Part shown: in pieces, positions 16,456-24,779 of the stretch | Position numbering within the stretch: the stretch's first letter is position 1 | How the letters are laid out: each line of letters opens with the position of its first letter | Assembly (NCBI GenBank): GCA_946886075.1 | Contig: CAMPHR010000022.1 | Span: 1-47,382 of the forward strand | Reading direction: 5' to 3' | Source of the DNA: an uncultured Novosphingobium sp. | GTDB taxonomy: Bacteria; Pseudomonadota; Alphaproteobacteria; Sphingomonadales; Sphingomonadaceae | DNA: 47,382 nt | The notes under the pieces: model-generated | What the model was told of the DNA's origin: nothing | Databases searched by the model: none | Seen by the model: the letters and a program-made list of their open reading frames with translations, nothing else | Translations under genes and position numbers: made by a program

Positions 16456-17940
16456 ATGGAAAATCAAGGGGTCAAGCGCGTCGTAATTGCCGGTGGCGGC
16501 ACCGCTGGCTGGATCGCCGCGGCGGCGCTCGTCACGCAACTCGGTCCGCTGCTCGACATCACGCTGATCGAGTCGGAGCAAATCGGGACCGTCGGCGTCG
16601 GCGAATCGACCATTCCCACCGCGCGGACATTCCATCGCATGATCGGGCTGGATGAGCGCGAGTTCATGCGTGAGACTGAGTCCACCTTCAAACTCGGCAT
16701 CCTGTTCGAAGATTGGGCAAGGATCGACGACAGCTATATCCACAGCTTCGGGATGATCGGCAAATCCACCTGGATGGCTGATTTTCACCATATTTGGATG
16801 GCCGCGCACGAGCAGGGGCTGGCGAGCGATCTAGGCGATTATTGTTTCGAACTTCAGGCGGCGAAGGCTGGCCGGTTCGCAACATCCGACGACGCCAACA
16901 TCAATTATGCCTACCATCTCGATGCCGGCCGTTATGCGCGTTACCTTCGCCATTTCGTTGAGGCGCGGGGCGTCACGCGGGTCGAAGGGAAGATCGTCGA
17001 GGTTCAGCAGAATGCGCAGAACGGTTTTATCGAGACGCTGCTGCTCGATTCCGACGCGCGTATCGAAGGCGATCTCTTCATCGATTGCACCGGCTTTCGA
17101 GGGCTTCTGATCGAACAGACGTTGAAGGCGGGTTATGAGGATTGGTCACACTGGCTGCCCGCCAACGCCGCATTGCCCTTGCAGAGCGCCTCGGTCGGCC
17201 CGGCTTTGCCCTATACGCGTGCGATGGCGCATCAGGCCGGATGGCAATGGCGCATTCCGCTACAGCACCGCGTCGGCAATGGCTTGGTCTACAGCAGCGA
17301 ATTCATGTCCGACGATGCTGCGGCCGATCTGCTTCACAGCCGTGTCGAAGGCGACATTCTGGTTCAGCCGCGCCCAGTCCGCTTTCAGGCTGGGCGACGC
17401 CGATCCGTATGGGAGAAAAACTGCGTGGCGCTCGGTCTGTCGAGCGGGTTTGTGGAGCCGCTGGAATCGACCAGCATCCACCTCATCATGATCGGCGTGA
17501 CGCGCCTGATCCAATCCTTCCCCTTCGGCGGGGCGAATGAAGCGGTGGCAACCCACTTCAACAACCAATGCCGACGCGAGCTTGAGAGCATTCGCGATTT
17601 CGTCGTGTTGCATTACAAGCTGACCGAGCGGGACGATAGCGAGTTCTGGCGCTATTGCCGCAACATGGAAGTGCCTGATTCCCTTGCCCAGCGCATTGCC
17701 CTATTCCGTGAGTCCGCCATGGCCTATCAGTCGCCGGACGATCTTTTTCGGGTGGATTCCTGGGTGCAGGTCATGCTGGGACAGCGCCTGAAACCCCGCC
17801 GGTATCACCAAGTTGGTCGCCTCATTCCCCGCGACCAGCTTTGCGACTCGCTCGGCCACCTCAAGACGAACATCGTCAATGCGGTCTCAAGCTTGCCCTC
17901 GCACCACAGCTTCGTGGAACAATACTGTCGGGCCAGTTGA
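16456..17940 (+). CDS. flavin-dependent tryptophan-halogenase-like protein
   Basis: I start at ATG 16456 because AGGAGAGG stands just before it, giving 494 residues; the open frame continues upstream to 16363 without support. The FAD motif is GGGTAGWI at 13-20. Lys79 lies in STFKLGI, at the same position as the catalytic lysine of PrnA/RebH. WQWRIP (263-268) matches the halogenase WxWxIP signature. SGFVEPLEST supplies the conserved acidic region near 334-337. So the main catalytic signatures are present. Relatives in sphingomonads and Caulobacter sit beside SapC, cupin-like and TonB genes in sugar loci; their substrates are mostly unknown. Confidence 0.9.
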   Translation: MENQGVKRVVIAGGGTAGWIAAAALVTQLGPLLDITLIESEQIGTVGVGESTIPTARTFHRMIGLDEREFMRETESTFKLGILFEDWARIDDSYIHSFGMIGKSTWMADFHHIWMAAHEQGLASDLGDYCFELQAAKAGRFATSDDANINYAYHLDAGRYARYLRHFVEARGVTRVEGKIVEVQQNAQNGFIETLLLDSDARIEGDLFIDCTGFRGLLIEQTLKAGYEDWSHWLPANAALPLQSASVGPALPYTRAMAHQAGWQWRIPLQHRVGNGLVYSSEFMSDDAAADLLHSRVEGDILVQPRPVRFQAGRRRSVWEKNCVALGLSSGFVEPLESTSIHLIMIGVTRLIQSFPFGGANEAVATHFNNQCRRELESIRDFVVLHYKLTERDDSEFWRYCRNMEVPDSLAQRIALFRESAMAYQSPDDLFRVDSWVQVMLGQRLKPRRYHQVGRLIPRDQLCDSLGHLKTNIVNAVSSLPSHHSFVEQYCRAS

Positions 17941-18335
17941 CGTAGCCCATTCCTGTATGATGATCAGCGGCTGGTTGACGATCCTCGGATAGACCATGTC
18001 GAGCAGTCAGCAGATCTTGCTGAGCGTAATCTCCGCCATCTTCTCGCGCTCGTTTTTCGCGATCCATTCCTTGGCGACCGCCTTGAAGATGTCGTTCTCC
18101 TCGACACAGGCCTTGGCGCGCGACCTTCTGCCCATAGGATGGATTCAGGCCCGCTGCTATCACGCGGCGGGCTTCTTCCCGCCGGCCGCGCGCATCGGCA
18201 AGGCTGACGTCCGGCCAAGCGCCAAGAGCCAAGGTGCGGTGTTTTCGAGATGACGGTAATCAAGCCGCCACAGCTTGGAGTCATTTGCCCCCCGAGGAGA
18301 TAGAGACCACCATCGTTGGATGGCTTATAGTCGCT
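17941..18335 (-). pseudogene. decayed tyrosine integrase (DUF4102-type) N-terminal fragment
   Basis: Minus-strand pieces in different frames join into a typical genomic-island integrase. They read NDGGLYL, then KLWRLDYRHLE, then LALGAWPDVSLADAR, then REEARRVIAAGLNPS, then ENDIFKAVAKEWIAKNERE with KMAEITLSKIC, an in-frame TGA (normally Trp), then LLDMVYPRI. At least two frameshifts and one stop are present. The C-terminal catalytic domain with its Arg/Tyr residues is missing. The fragment runs up against the transposase remnant near 18335. It marks the site of a lost island. Confidence 0.75.
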
Positions 18336-18663
18336 CTCACGCGGTTTGTTTCTGCCAGATAAAGCGCTGATCGAAGCCATTCCCGAAGGCGCAACCTTGC
18401 TTGGCGACGAAGGATATGACAGCAACGCCATTGCCCGCGATGCCGCTGCGGCCAGGAACGTCTGGGCCAATATCCCCAATCGATCCAACCGCAAGCAACA
18501 CTTCGCCTTCTCGCCATGGCTCTACAAACAGCGAAATCTCGTCGAGCGATTCTTCAATCGCATCAAGCAATTCCGCGGCATCGCAACCCGCTACGACAAA
18601 GACCCCGCCAACTTCCTCGCCGCCATCAAGCTCATCTGCGTTCGCCTCTGGTGCACCGCGTAA
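18336..18663 (+). pseudogene. C-terminal fragment of an IS5-family transposase (IS427-type orfB)
   Basis: The frame reads ALIEAIPEGATLLGDEGYDS, then SNRKQHFAFSPWLYKQRN, then LVERFFNRIKQFRGIATRYD. These match the second half of IS5/IS427-group DDE transposases, including the C-terminal catalytic Glu region (ERFFNRIKQ). The N-terminal orfA part is missing and no start belongs to the fragment. It is fused to integrase remnants on its left. After the stop, 18664-18794 has no recognisable gene. Confidence 0.75.
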
Positions 18664-18794
18664 TGAGTCTACGCGCTAGTATTGACTACCTACCGCTTCC
18701 GGCGCGCCGGTCGCAACACACTGCGACAGCTGCGTGCGATTGCTGCAGAGGCTATTCTGCAGGGCCTAGCTGGTCAGCGCTGGACGTCAATTTT

Positions 18795-19711
18795 TCACCG
18801 CCTGCTTTCTGGTCGGATGTAAACCGATGTGAGCTGGGCTATGGCGCGTGTGAGCGCTTCCTCAATCTCGGCGATCAGAACCTCAGCCTCGCCCATGGAG
18901 AGCTCATCGGCGAAGTCGGCGCTGATCGTTGCGAAGACCGTGTTGGGCGCAGTGTGGATCGTACGCACATGATTGACGCCTGTATGCCCTGGCGGCCCTC
19001 CAGCAAAGCCCTGACCTCGCTGACCAGCGCCCGGTCGGCACTTTCGCCGATCAGCAACCCTTTGGCCTCGCGCGCGAGAACGATGGCGACCCCCGCCAGC
19101 AGCAGCCCGATCAGCACCGAAGCGATGCCGTCTAGCCGGGGGTCGTCGAAATGGACGCTTGCCCACACCCCGACACCCGCGATCAACAGGCCAGCGAGCG
19201 CCGCGCTGTCTTCGAACAGGACGATGAACGTCGCCGGGTCCTTGGACTGGCGAAAGGCCTGCCACCAGCTCATCGACCCACGCTTTTTGTTGAAAGCCCG
19301 CATGGCGATGGTCCAGGAACTTCCCTCAAGCACCAGCACAACCGCCAGCACGACATAGTTGATAAAAGGATTGCGAAGCGGCTCAGGCTCCTGAATGTGG
19401 AGGACGCCTTCATAGATCGACACGCCCGACCCCAGAGCAAAGATCAGGATCGCCACGACGAACGCCCAGAAATACAGCTCGCGACCATAGCCGAACGGGT
19501 GGATGCGGTCGGCTGGCCTCCGGGCGCGACGCTGGCCGTGAAGCAGCAGCAGCTGGTTCCCTGAATCGACCAGCGAATGGACGCCCTCGGTCAGCATCGA
19601 CGATGACCCGCTGATCGCGGCGGCGATGAATTTGGCAATGGCGATACCCAGGTTGGCCGCCAATGCGCCATAAAGAACCAGATTATCTCTAATATGCGCC
19701 TTGCCCGCCAT
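18795..19711 (-). pseudogene. cation diffusion facilitator (CDF) transporter, frameshifted near the C-terminus
   Basis: The first ~260 residues give a standard CDF metal-efflux protein: NLVLYGALAANLGIAIAKF, the metal-site helix with HSLVD (EGVHSLVDSGNQLLLL), a DSAAL segment in the fifth helix, and about six membrane segments. Around 18980 the C-terminal cytoplasmic domain continues in another frame (VNHVRTIHTAPNTVFATISA to RPESRR), ending at 18795. A single base added or lost near GGGCATACAGGCG explains this. The uninterrupted original frame would run to 18875 with an unrelated tail. It may be a true pseudogene, a protein with a changed tail, or a sequencing error. The start MAGKAH at 19711 avoids overlap with the PQQ dehydrogenase gene. 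Confidence 0.8.
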
Positions 19712-19721
19712 CGCCCGGTCT

Positions 19722-22112
19722 TCAGGGAAGTGCGTAAGCGATGGCTGCATCGCCAATCGGCGTTTCCATGAAATGATGACCTCCGGGCACGATCACCAGA
19801 TACTGCTTGCCATTGGCCATATAGGTCATCGGCGTCGTCTGCCCACCGGCGGGCAGTACGTCGGTCCACAATGTCTTCCCGGTCCTAAGGTCTATCGCGC
19901 GGATCAGGTTGTCTGTAGCGGCAGCGATGAAGATCAGGCCGCTCGCCGTGACCACGGCACCGCCATTATTGGGCGTGCCGATGTCCAGCGGCAGCATCGA
20001 CGGGATGCCGAACGGCCCGTTGGTTCGGGCCTGGCCGAAGGGGCGGTCCCATATGGTCTTGCCCGTCGCCATGTCGATCGCTCGGATGCCGCCATAGGGT
20101 GGCCGCTTGCACAGCATCCCCGTCCCCGGCAACCGCCATCCGGCGTTCACGTCGATGGCATAGGGCGTATGCGCCTGCGGGTCGCCTGCACCTTCTGCTC
20201 CACCGATATTGCCGCGCGCTTGATCTCGGGGTGCCCACCCCTTGCGATTGGCTTCCTTGCGGGGGACCAGCCGGACATAGTTGGGCATGTCGTTATAGTT
20301 GGCGACGATGACGCCCCGGCGCGGGTCCACGGCGATCCCGCCCCAGTCCGTCCCACCATTATAGCCGGGATATTCGATCGATCGCCGCTCGCTTTCAGGT
20401 GGCGTGAAGAAGCCCTTGTAGCTCGCCCGCCGGAACTGGATGCGGCAGATCATCTGATCGATGGGCGACATGCCCCACATGTCCCGTTCGACCAGATCGG
20501 GCTTGCGCAACGTATGCCACAGCGAAACCGGCTGCGTCGGGGAACGCTGCTGCGGCTCCACCCCGCCCGCAGGCGCGCGCAGCTCGCCGACAGGCGTCAG
20601 CGGCTTGCCGTTACGCCGGTCGAGCACATAGATGTCGCCCTGTTTGGACGGCAGCACCAGCGCTGGCGTGCCGCGATAATCGACCAGCGTCGCCTGCGCA
20701 CCGAAGTCATAATCCCACACATCCTTGCGCACTGCCTGAAAACGCCAGCGCGGCTTGCCCGTGGTCACGTCCAGCGCGACCAGAGAGGTGGCGAAGGCAT
20801 TTTCCTGTGGCCGACGCAGGCCGGAATAATAATCCGCCGCCGAATTGCCCATGGGCAGATAGACCAGCCCCAATTGCTCGTCGCCCGAAGCGATGGTCCA
20901 CATGTTCGGCGTGCCGCGCGCCCATGTCTCGCCCTTGGGAGGATAGCCCGTCCAGTCCGGATGCATCATGTCCCAAGCCCAGCGCAACCGCCCCGTCACC
21001 GCGTCGAAGCCGCGTATCACGCCGGATGGCGCCCAGCGATCCTGCCCGTCCAGCACCTGATGCCCCGTGACGGCGACGCCGCGCACGATCGTCGGCGGTG
21101 AATTGATGGAAACATAGCCGGGCGGGGTCGCGCCCATGCCGATCTTCGTATCCACCTCGCCATTGCGCCCGAAATCGCGGCAGCGGGCGCCGGTGCGCGC
21201 ATCGATGGCGAACAGGCGGGCGTCGAGCGTGCCGAAGATGATCCGGCTCCCGCAGGCTTGCGCCGGGGTCGCGCCCGGCACGGCATAATAGGACACGCCA
21301 CGGCATGCGGCCGTATAGGGGATCGCCTCGTCCGAAACGCCCGGATTGAACCGCCAACGCTGTTTGCCGGTAGATGGATCAAGCGCGATGACGATATTCT
21401 TGGGCGTGCAGACATACAGCATGTCGCCGATCTTCAGCGGCGTATTCTCACCACCATAAGTGCCGCTCACCTTTGCTGATGAAGGCAGATCGCCCGTGTG
21501 GAATAGCCAGGCACGCTTCAACGATGTCACATTGGCGGGCGTGATCTGCCCCAGCGGCGAAAAGCGCCGCGCGCTGTAGGAACCGCCATATGCTGGCCAG
21601 TCGTTCCCCGCCGTCATCAACGCAGGCTCGCCCATCGCGGCGGCCAGCGGCGGCAGGCCTGATCGGGGCGCGGCTTCGTTCATGCGCGAAAAGGTGATGG
21701 CCAACATCACTGTCAGCGCCAGCACCCCGGCAGTCCCTGCCAAGGCGTATCTCCAGCGATGACGCACATCAGTCAGGGCAGGAAAAACGAGGAAGGTGGC
21801 GACCAACAGTACCAGAGGCGCAATCACGCGCGGCACGAGCGCCCAATTGTCTGTCCCGACCTCAGCAAACGCCCAGATCACCGTGCCGACGAACACTGCG
21901 CCGTAAAGCCAGGCCCCGGCCAGCCGCCTGCGCGCGAGCAGCACGCCCGAAGCGATCAGGCCGATGCCGGCGATGAGATAATAGGCCGACCCACCCAGGA
22001 CGGCGAGCCAGATGCCCCCGATCGAAAGCACCACGCCGATCAGCGCCATGATCAGGCCAAGGATGACGGGCGCAATTGGCAGCCTGCGGGATGGCGGGGT
22101 GGGGTCTGACAA
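19722..22112 (-). CDS. membrane-bound PQQ-dependent dehydrogenase (glucose/quinate/shikimate family)
   Basis: About 796 residues. Roughly 130 N-terminal residues form five membrane segments, as in the glucose dehydrogenase Gcd and quinate dehydrogenase. The PQQ beta-propeller follows, with typical blades (WPAYGGSYSARRFSPLGQI, GHQVLDGQDRWAPSGVIRGF, KDVWDYDFGAQATL, YNGGTDWGG, NNGGAVVTASGLIFIAAA). The start is uncertain: I favour TTG at 22112, six bases after GGAGA, although the frame is open to 22181. The active site faces the periplasm and electrons go to ubiquinone. The substrate may be glucose or a cyclic polyol. It follows the efflux operon after about 115 bases and may be co-transcribed. 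Confidence 0.88.
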   Translation of the reverse strand: MSDPTPPSRRLPIAPVILGLIMALIGVVLSIGGIWLAVLGGSAYYLIAGIGLIASGVLLARRRLAGAWLYGAVFVGTVIWAFAEVGTDNWALVPRVIAPLVLLVATFLVFPALTDVRHRWRYALAGTAGVLALTVMLAITFSRMNEAAPRSGLPPLAAAMGEPALMTAGNDWPAYGGSYSARRFSPLGQITPANVTSLKRAWLFHTGDLPSSAKVSGTYGGENTPLKIGDMLYVCTPKNIVIALDPSTGKQRWRFNPGVSDEAIPYTAACRGVSYYAVPGATPAQACGSRIIFGTLDARLFAIDARTGARCRDFGRNGEVDTKIGMGATPPGYVSINSPPTIVRGVAVTGHQVLDGQDRWAPSGVIRGFDAVTGRLRWAWDMMHPDWTGYPPKGETWARGTPNMWTIASGDEQLGLVYLPMGNSAADYYSGLRRPQENAFATSLVALDVTTGKPRWRFQAVRKDVWDYDFGAQATLVDYRGTPALVLPSKQGDIYVLDRRNGKPLTPVGELRAPAGGVEPQQRSPTQPVSLWHTLRKPDLVERDMWGMSPIDQMICRIQFRRASYKGFFTPPESERRSIEYPGYNGGTDWGGIAVDPRRGVIVANYNDMPNYVRLVPRKEANRKGWAPRDQARGNIGGAEGAGDPQAHTPYAIDVNAGWRLPGTGMLCKRPPYGGIRAIDMATGKTIWDRPFGQARTNGPFGIPSMLPLDIGTPNNGGAVVTASGLIFIAAATDNLIRAIDLRTGKTLWTDVLPAGGQTTPMTYMANGKQYLVIVPGGHHFMETPIGDAAIAYALP

Positions 22113-22227
22113 CCAGTTTCTCCATATGCGGGCGCGCGGGATCACACCAGCAATTGGCGGGCCATTGATACGTTCCAGCAATATGAAAATTAAAGGGCGG
22201 AAATATAATCCCGGCGGTCACGAGCGA

Positions 22228-23601
22228 TTATGGCTGACCGAGATCCCAGCCACCCCCCATGGCCTGGTAGAGGGCGATCCGCGCGTTGACCTGATCGGTG
22301 CGCAACTGGACAAGGCTCAATTCCGAATTCAACAGCGCGCGCTGCGCATCCAGCTGCTCCAGATAGGTGGCATAGCCTGCCCGATATCTGTTCGTGGCAT
22401 GGCGGAGCGCTTCGGCCAGGGCGACCCGCTGGGCTTCCAGCCGGACGCGTTGCGCCGCAAGTCGATCGACTGCCGCCAGCGCGTCCTCCACCTCTCGAAA
22501 CGCCGTCAACGCCGCGCGCTGGTAGGCGAAAGCAGCCTGATCGCGCCGCGCCGCCGCCCCTTCCACATTGGCGCGCAGCCGGCCGCCTTCAAACAGCGGC
22601 GCCAGAATGCTGGCTCCCAGGGACCAGATGCTAACCGGGTCTGCCAACGCGCTCGACAGCGTCAATCCGGCAGACCCGGTCAGCCTGACGCTTGGCAGAT
22701 ATTGTGCGCGCGCGGCGGCCAGCGAACTGTCAGAAGCCGCCAGCGTCCGCTCTGCCTGCGCCAGGTCCGGGCGGCGGCGCAGCAGGTCGGACGGCAGCCC
22801 GGCCGGGATAGGGAGCGGCCCCAACCGGTCCAGGGTAGTGCCGCGCGCAATCGCGCGGGGGGACTGGCCGATTAGCAGGCTCAGGGCATTTTCCTGCCGC
22901 CGCCGAGCCAATTCCACCTGCGGCAACAACTGTGCCGTGGCCTCATATTCCGCCTGTGCCTGACGCAGTTCGAAGTCGGAGGTATAGCCTGCTTCGGACC
23001 GCGATCGTGCCAGCCGCAACGCCTCCGCGCGGGATGCAATGGTCGCCTGCACCACGGCCCGGCGCGCATCCAGCCCCAGCAAAGTGACATAGCCGCTGGC
23101 GGTTGCCGACGCGACCGCCAACGCCGCCGCGTCCCGCGCCGCCTCGAAAGCTTCCGTTGTGCGGCGGGCGGCCTCGACCTGGTTAGCGATCCGGCCGAAC
23201 AGGTCTACCTCATAGGCGGCCTGGAACAGCGGCTGGCCCGCCGTCGTCTCGCTCGACGTACCAAAAGCGCTGATGCTGCGCGACTGGGTGACCCCGGCCC
23301 CCAGGTCCAGCGTCGGGAAAAGCTGCGCGCGGGCGAGCCGTTCACTGGCGCGCGCCTCCTGCACTCGCGCGGCGGCGATCGCGACGTCGGGATTGTTGCC
23401 TAGCGCCGCTTCGACCAGATCGCCAATCACAGGGTCGCCGAGGCCGTTCCACCAGTCCCGGTTGACCGTGCCAGTCGCCGGGAGGGCGGTTCGCCACTCG
23501 GATGCCGCGACTACCCTTGAAGCAACAGGGCGCGGCGGATTAGGCGCGGCGCATCCGGCGAGCAGTACCGCCATCGCCAGCGGTGGGGCGACCGCCTTCA
23601 T
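22228..23601 (-). CDS. outer-membrane factor lipoprotein (NodT/OprM type) of an efflux system
   Basis: The 457-residue protein starts with a lipoprotein signal ending in LLAGC (Cys at about 17). It has the two OEP repeats of TolC-family channels (WWNGLGDPVIGDLVEAAL, NNPDVAIAAARVQEARASE, GYTSDFELRQAQAEYEATA, LPSDLLRRRPDLAQAERTL). Its start overlaps the end of the HlyD-type gene by four bases. It forms the outer-membrane exit of a tripartite pump with the two genes upstream. Confidence 0.93.
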   Translation of the reverse strand: MKAVAPPLAMAVLLAGCAAPNPPRPVASRVVAASEWRTALPATGTVNRDWWNGLGDPVIGDLVEAALGNNPDVAIAAARVQEARASERLARAQLFPTLDLGAGVTQSRSISAFGTSSETTAGQPLFQAAYEVDLFGRIANQVEAARRTTEAFEAARDAAALAVASATASGYVTLLGLDARRAVVQATIASRAEALRLARSRSEAGYTSDFELRQAQAEYEATAQLLPQVELARRRQENALSLLIGQSPRAIARGTTLDRLGPLPIPAGLPSDLLRRRPDLAQAERTLAASDSSLAAARAQYLPSVRLTGSAGLTLSSALADPVSIWSLGASILAPLFEGGRLRANVEGAAARRDQAAFAYQRAALTAFREVEDALAAVDRLAAQRVRLEAQRVALAEALRHATNRYRAGYATYLEQLDAQRALLNSELSLVQLRTDQVNARIALYQAMGGGWDLGQP

Positions 23602-24779
23602 CGCTCTCCCGGAGCAGGTGCGCCCTGCGTGTCAACCCGCGCTTCGACCGACATGCCGGGGCTGAGCCTGCGATACAGTGGGTCGCGCTGATCTACGGCG
23701 ATCCGCACTGTCAGCCGCTGCGGCACCTTTACGAAATTGCCGGTGGCGTTGTCCGGCCTGATCACCGAAAATTCGCTGCCCGCCGCAGGAGACAGCCGTT
23801 CCACCCGACCCCGGATTTCCGCCCCGTCCAGCGCATCGACGCTCAGCCGTGCCGCTTGCCCCGGCCGAATGCGCGCGGTCTGCCGCTCCTTGAAATTCGC
23901 CGACACCCAGACGGTCGGGGGAACGAGAAACATCAGCTGGCTGCCCGCCGTCACATATTGGCCGAGCCGAACCGACACTTCGCCGAGCCGCCCCGATTGC
24001 GGCGCGCGAATGATCGTGTTCGACAGGTCGATCTGAGCCAGCCGCAACGCAGCGCGAGCATTTTCAACAGCCGCCTCCAGCCCGCCGCGACCGACCAGCA
24101 CCGACTGCACCTCCTGCTGGCCGACGGAACGCTGCGCCTGCGCCTGAAGCACCGCAGCCTCCGCCTGCGCCAGGGCCGCGCGAGTCTGGTCGCGCTCCCG
24201 TTCCGACACGGACCCTTCGCCGACCAGTTCATCGACGCGCCGCATATCCGCCTGCGCCCGCAGCAACTGAGCCCGCGCGCTCGCGATGCCGGCCTGTTGT
24301 CCGCCAAGCGCGGCTTCGCGCGACCGTTGGCTTTGCTGGCTGTTGGCGAGGTTGGCGAGCTGGGTCGACAGGTTGGCCTGCGCCTGATCGGCGCGCTGCC
24401 GATAAATGCGATCGTCGATCCGCGCCAGCACCTGGCCGCTCTCCACGGCCTCGAAATCGCGGACCAGCACCTGCGTCACATAGCCGTTGACCTGCGGCGC
24501 GATAATGGTCGTCTGCCCCCGCACATAGGCATTGTCGGTCACTTGCACGGATCGCCGGAAGGGCGGCAGATCCCAGGCGTAGAGGGCAAGCAACGCCCCG
24601 GCGATCAGCAGCAATATGAACAGGATGGTGGCCCTACGGCTCCCTCTCGGCGGCGCCCAGCCGCGCCGTGGCGCACCGGGTTGCGCGGCAGTTTCGTCCG
24701 GCACTTCGACCGGATCGTCCAGCCGCGCCTGTGCGTCCGCGTCTGGCTTGCGGCCGATGTTGGATGACAGGTCATTCAC
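23598..24779 (-). CDS. HlyD/EmrA-family membrane fusion protein
   Basis: The 393-residue protein has a cytoplasmic N-terminus of about 50 residues and one membrane anchor (ATILFILLLIAGALLALYAW). Next come the barrel-sandwich half (VTDNAYVRGQTTIIAPQVNG), a long Gln/Ala-rich alpha-helical hairpin at about 115-235, and the second half (IIRAPQSGRLGEVSVRLGQ). This is the EmrA layout. It overlaps both neighbours by four bases and bridges the MFS pump to the outer-membrane factor. Confidence 0.94.
   Translation of the reverse strand: MNDLSSNIGRKPDADAQARLDDPVEVPDETAAQPGAPRRGWAPPRGSRRATILFILLLIAGALLALYAWDLPPFRRSVQVTDNAYVRGQTTIIAPQVNGYVTQVLVRDFEAVESGQVLARIDDRIYRQRADQAQANLSTQLANLANSQQSQRSREAALGGQQAGIASARAQLLRAQADMRRVDELVGEGSVSERERDQTRAALAQAEAAVLQAQAQRSVGQQEVQSVLVGRGGLEAAVENARAALRLAQIDLSNTIIRAPQSGRLGEVSVRLGQYVTAGSQLMFLVPPTVWVSANFKERQTARIRPGQAARLSVDALDGAEIRGRVERLSPAAGSEFSVIRPDNATGNFVKVPQRLTVRIAVDQRDPLYRRLSPGMSVEARVDTQGAPAPGER

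Noticed and set aside
18664..18826. Short plus-strand open frame after the IS5 fragment (YRFRRAGRNTLRQLRAIAA)
   Set aside because: It has no start, no recognised family, and overlaps the end of the CDF gene on the other strand.
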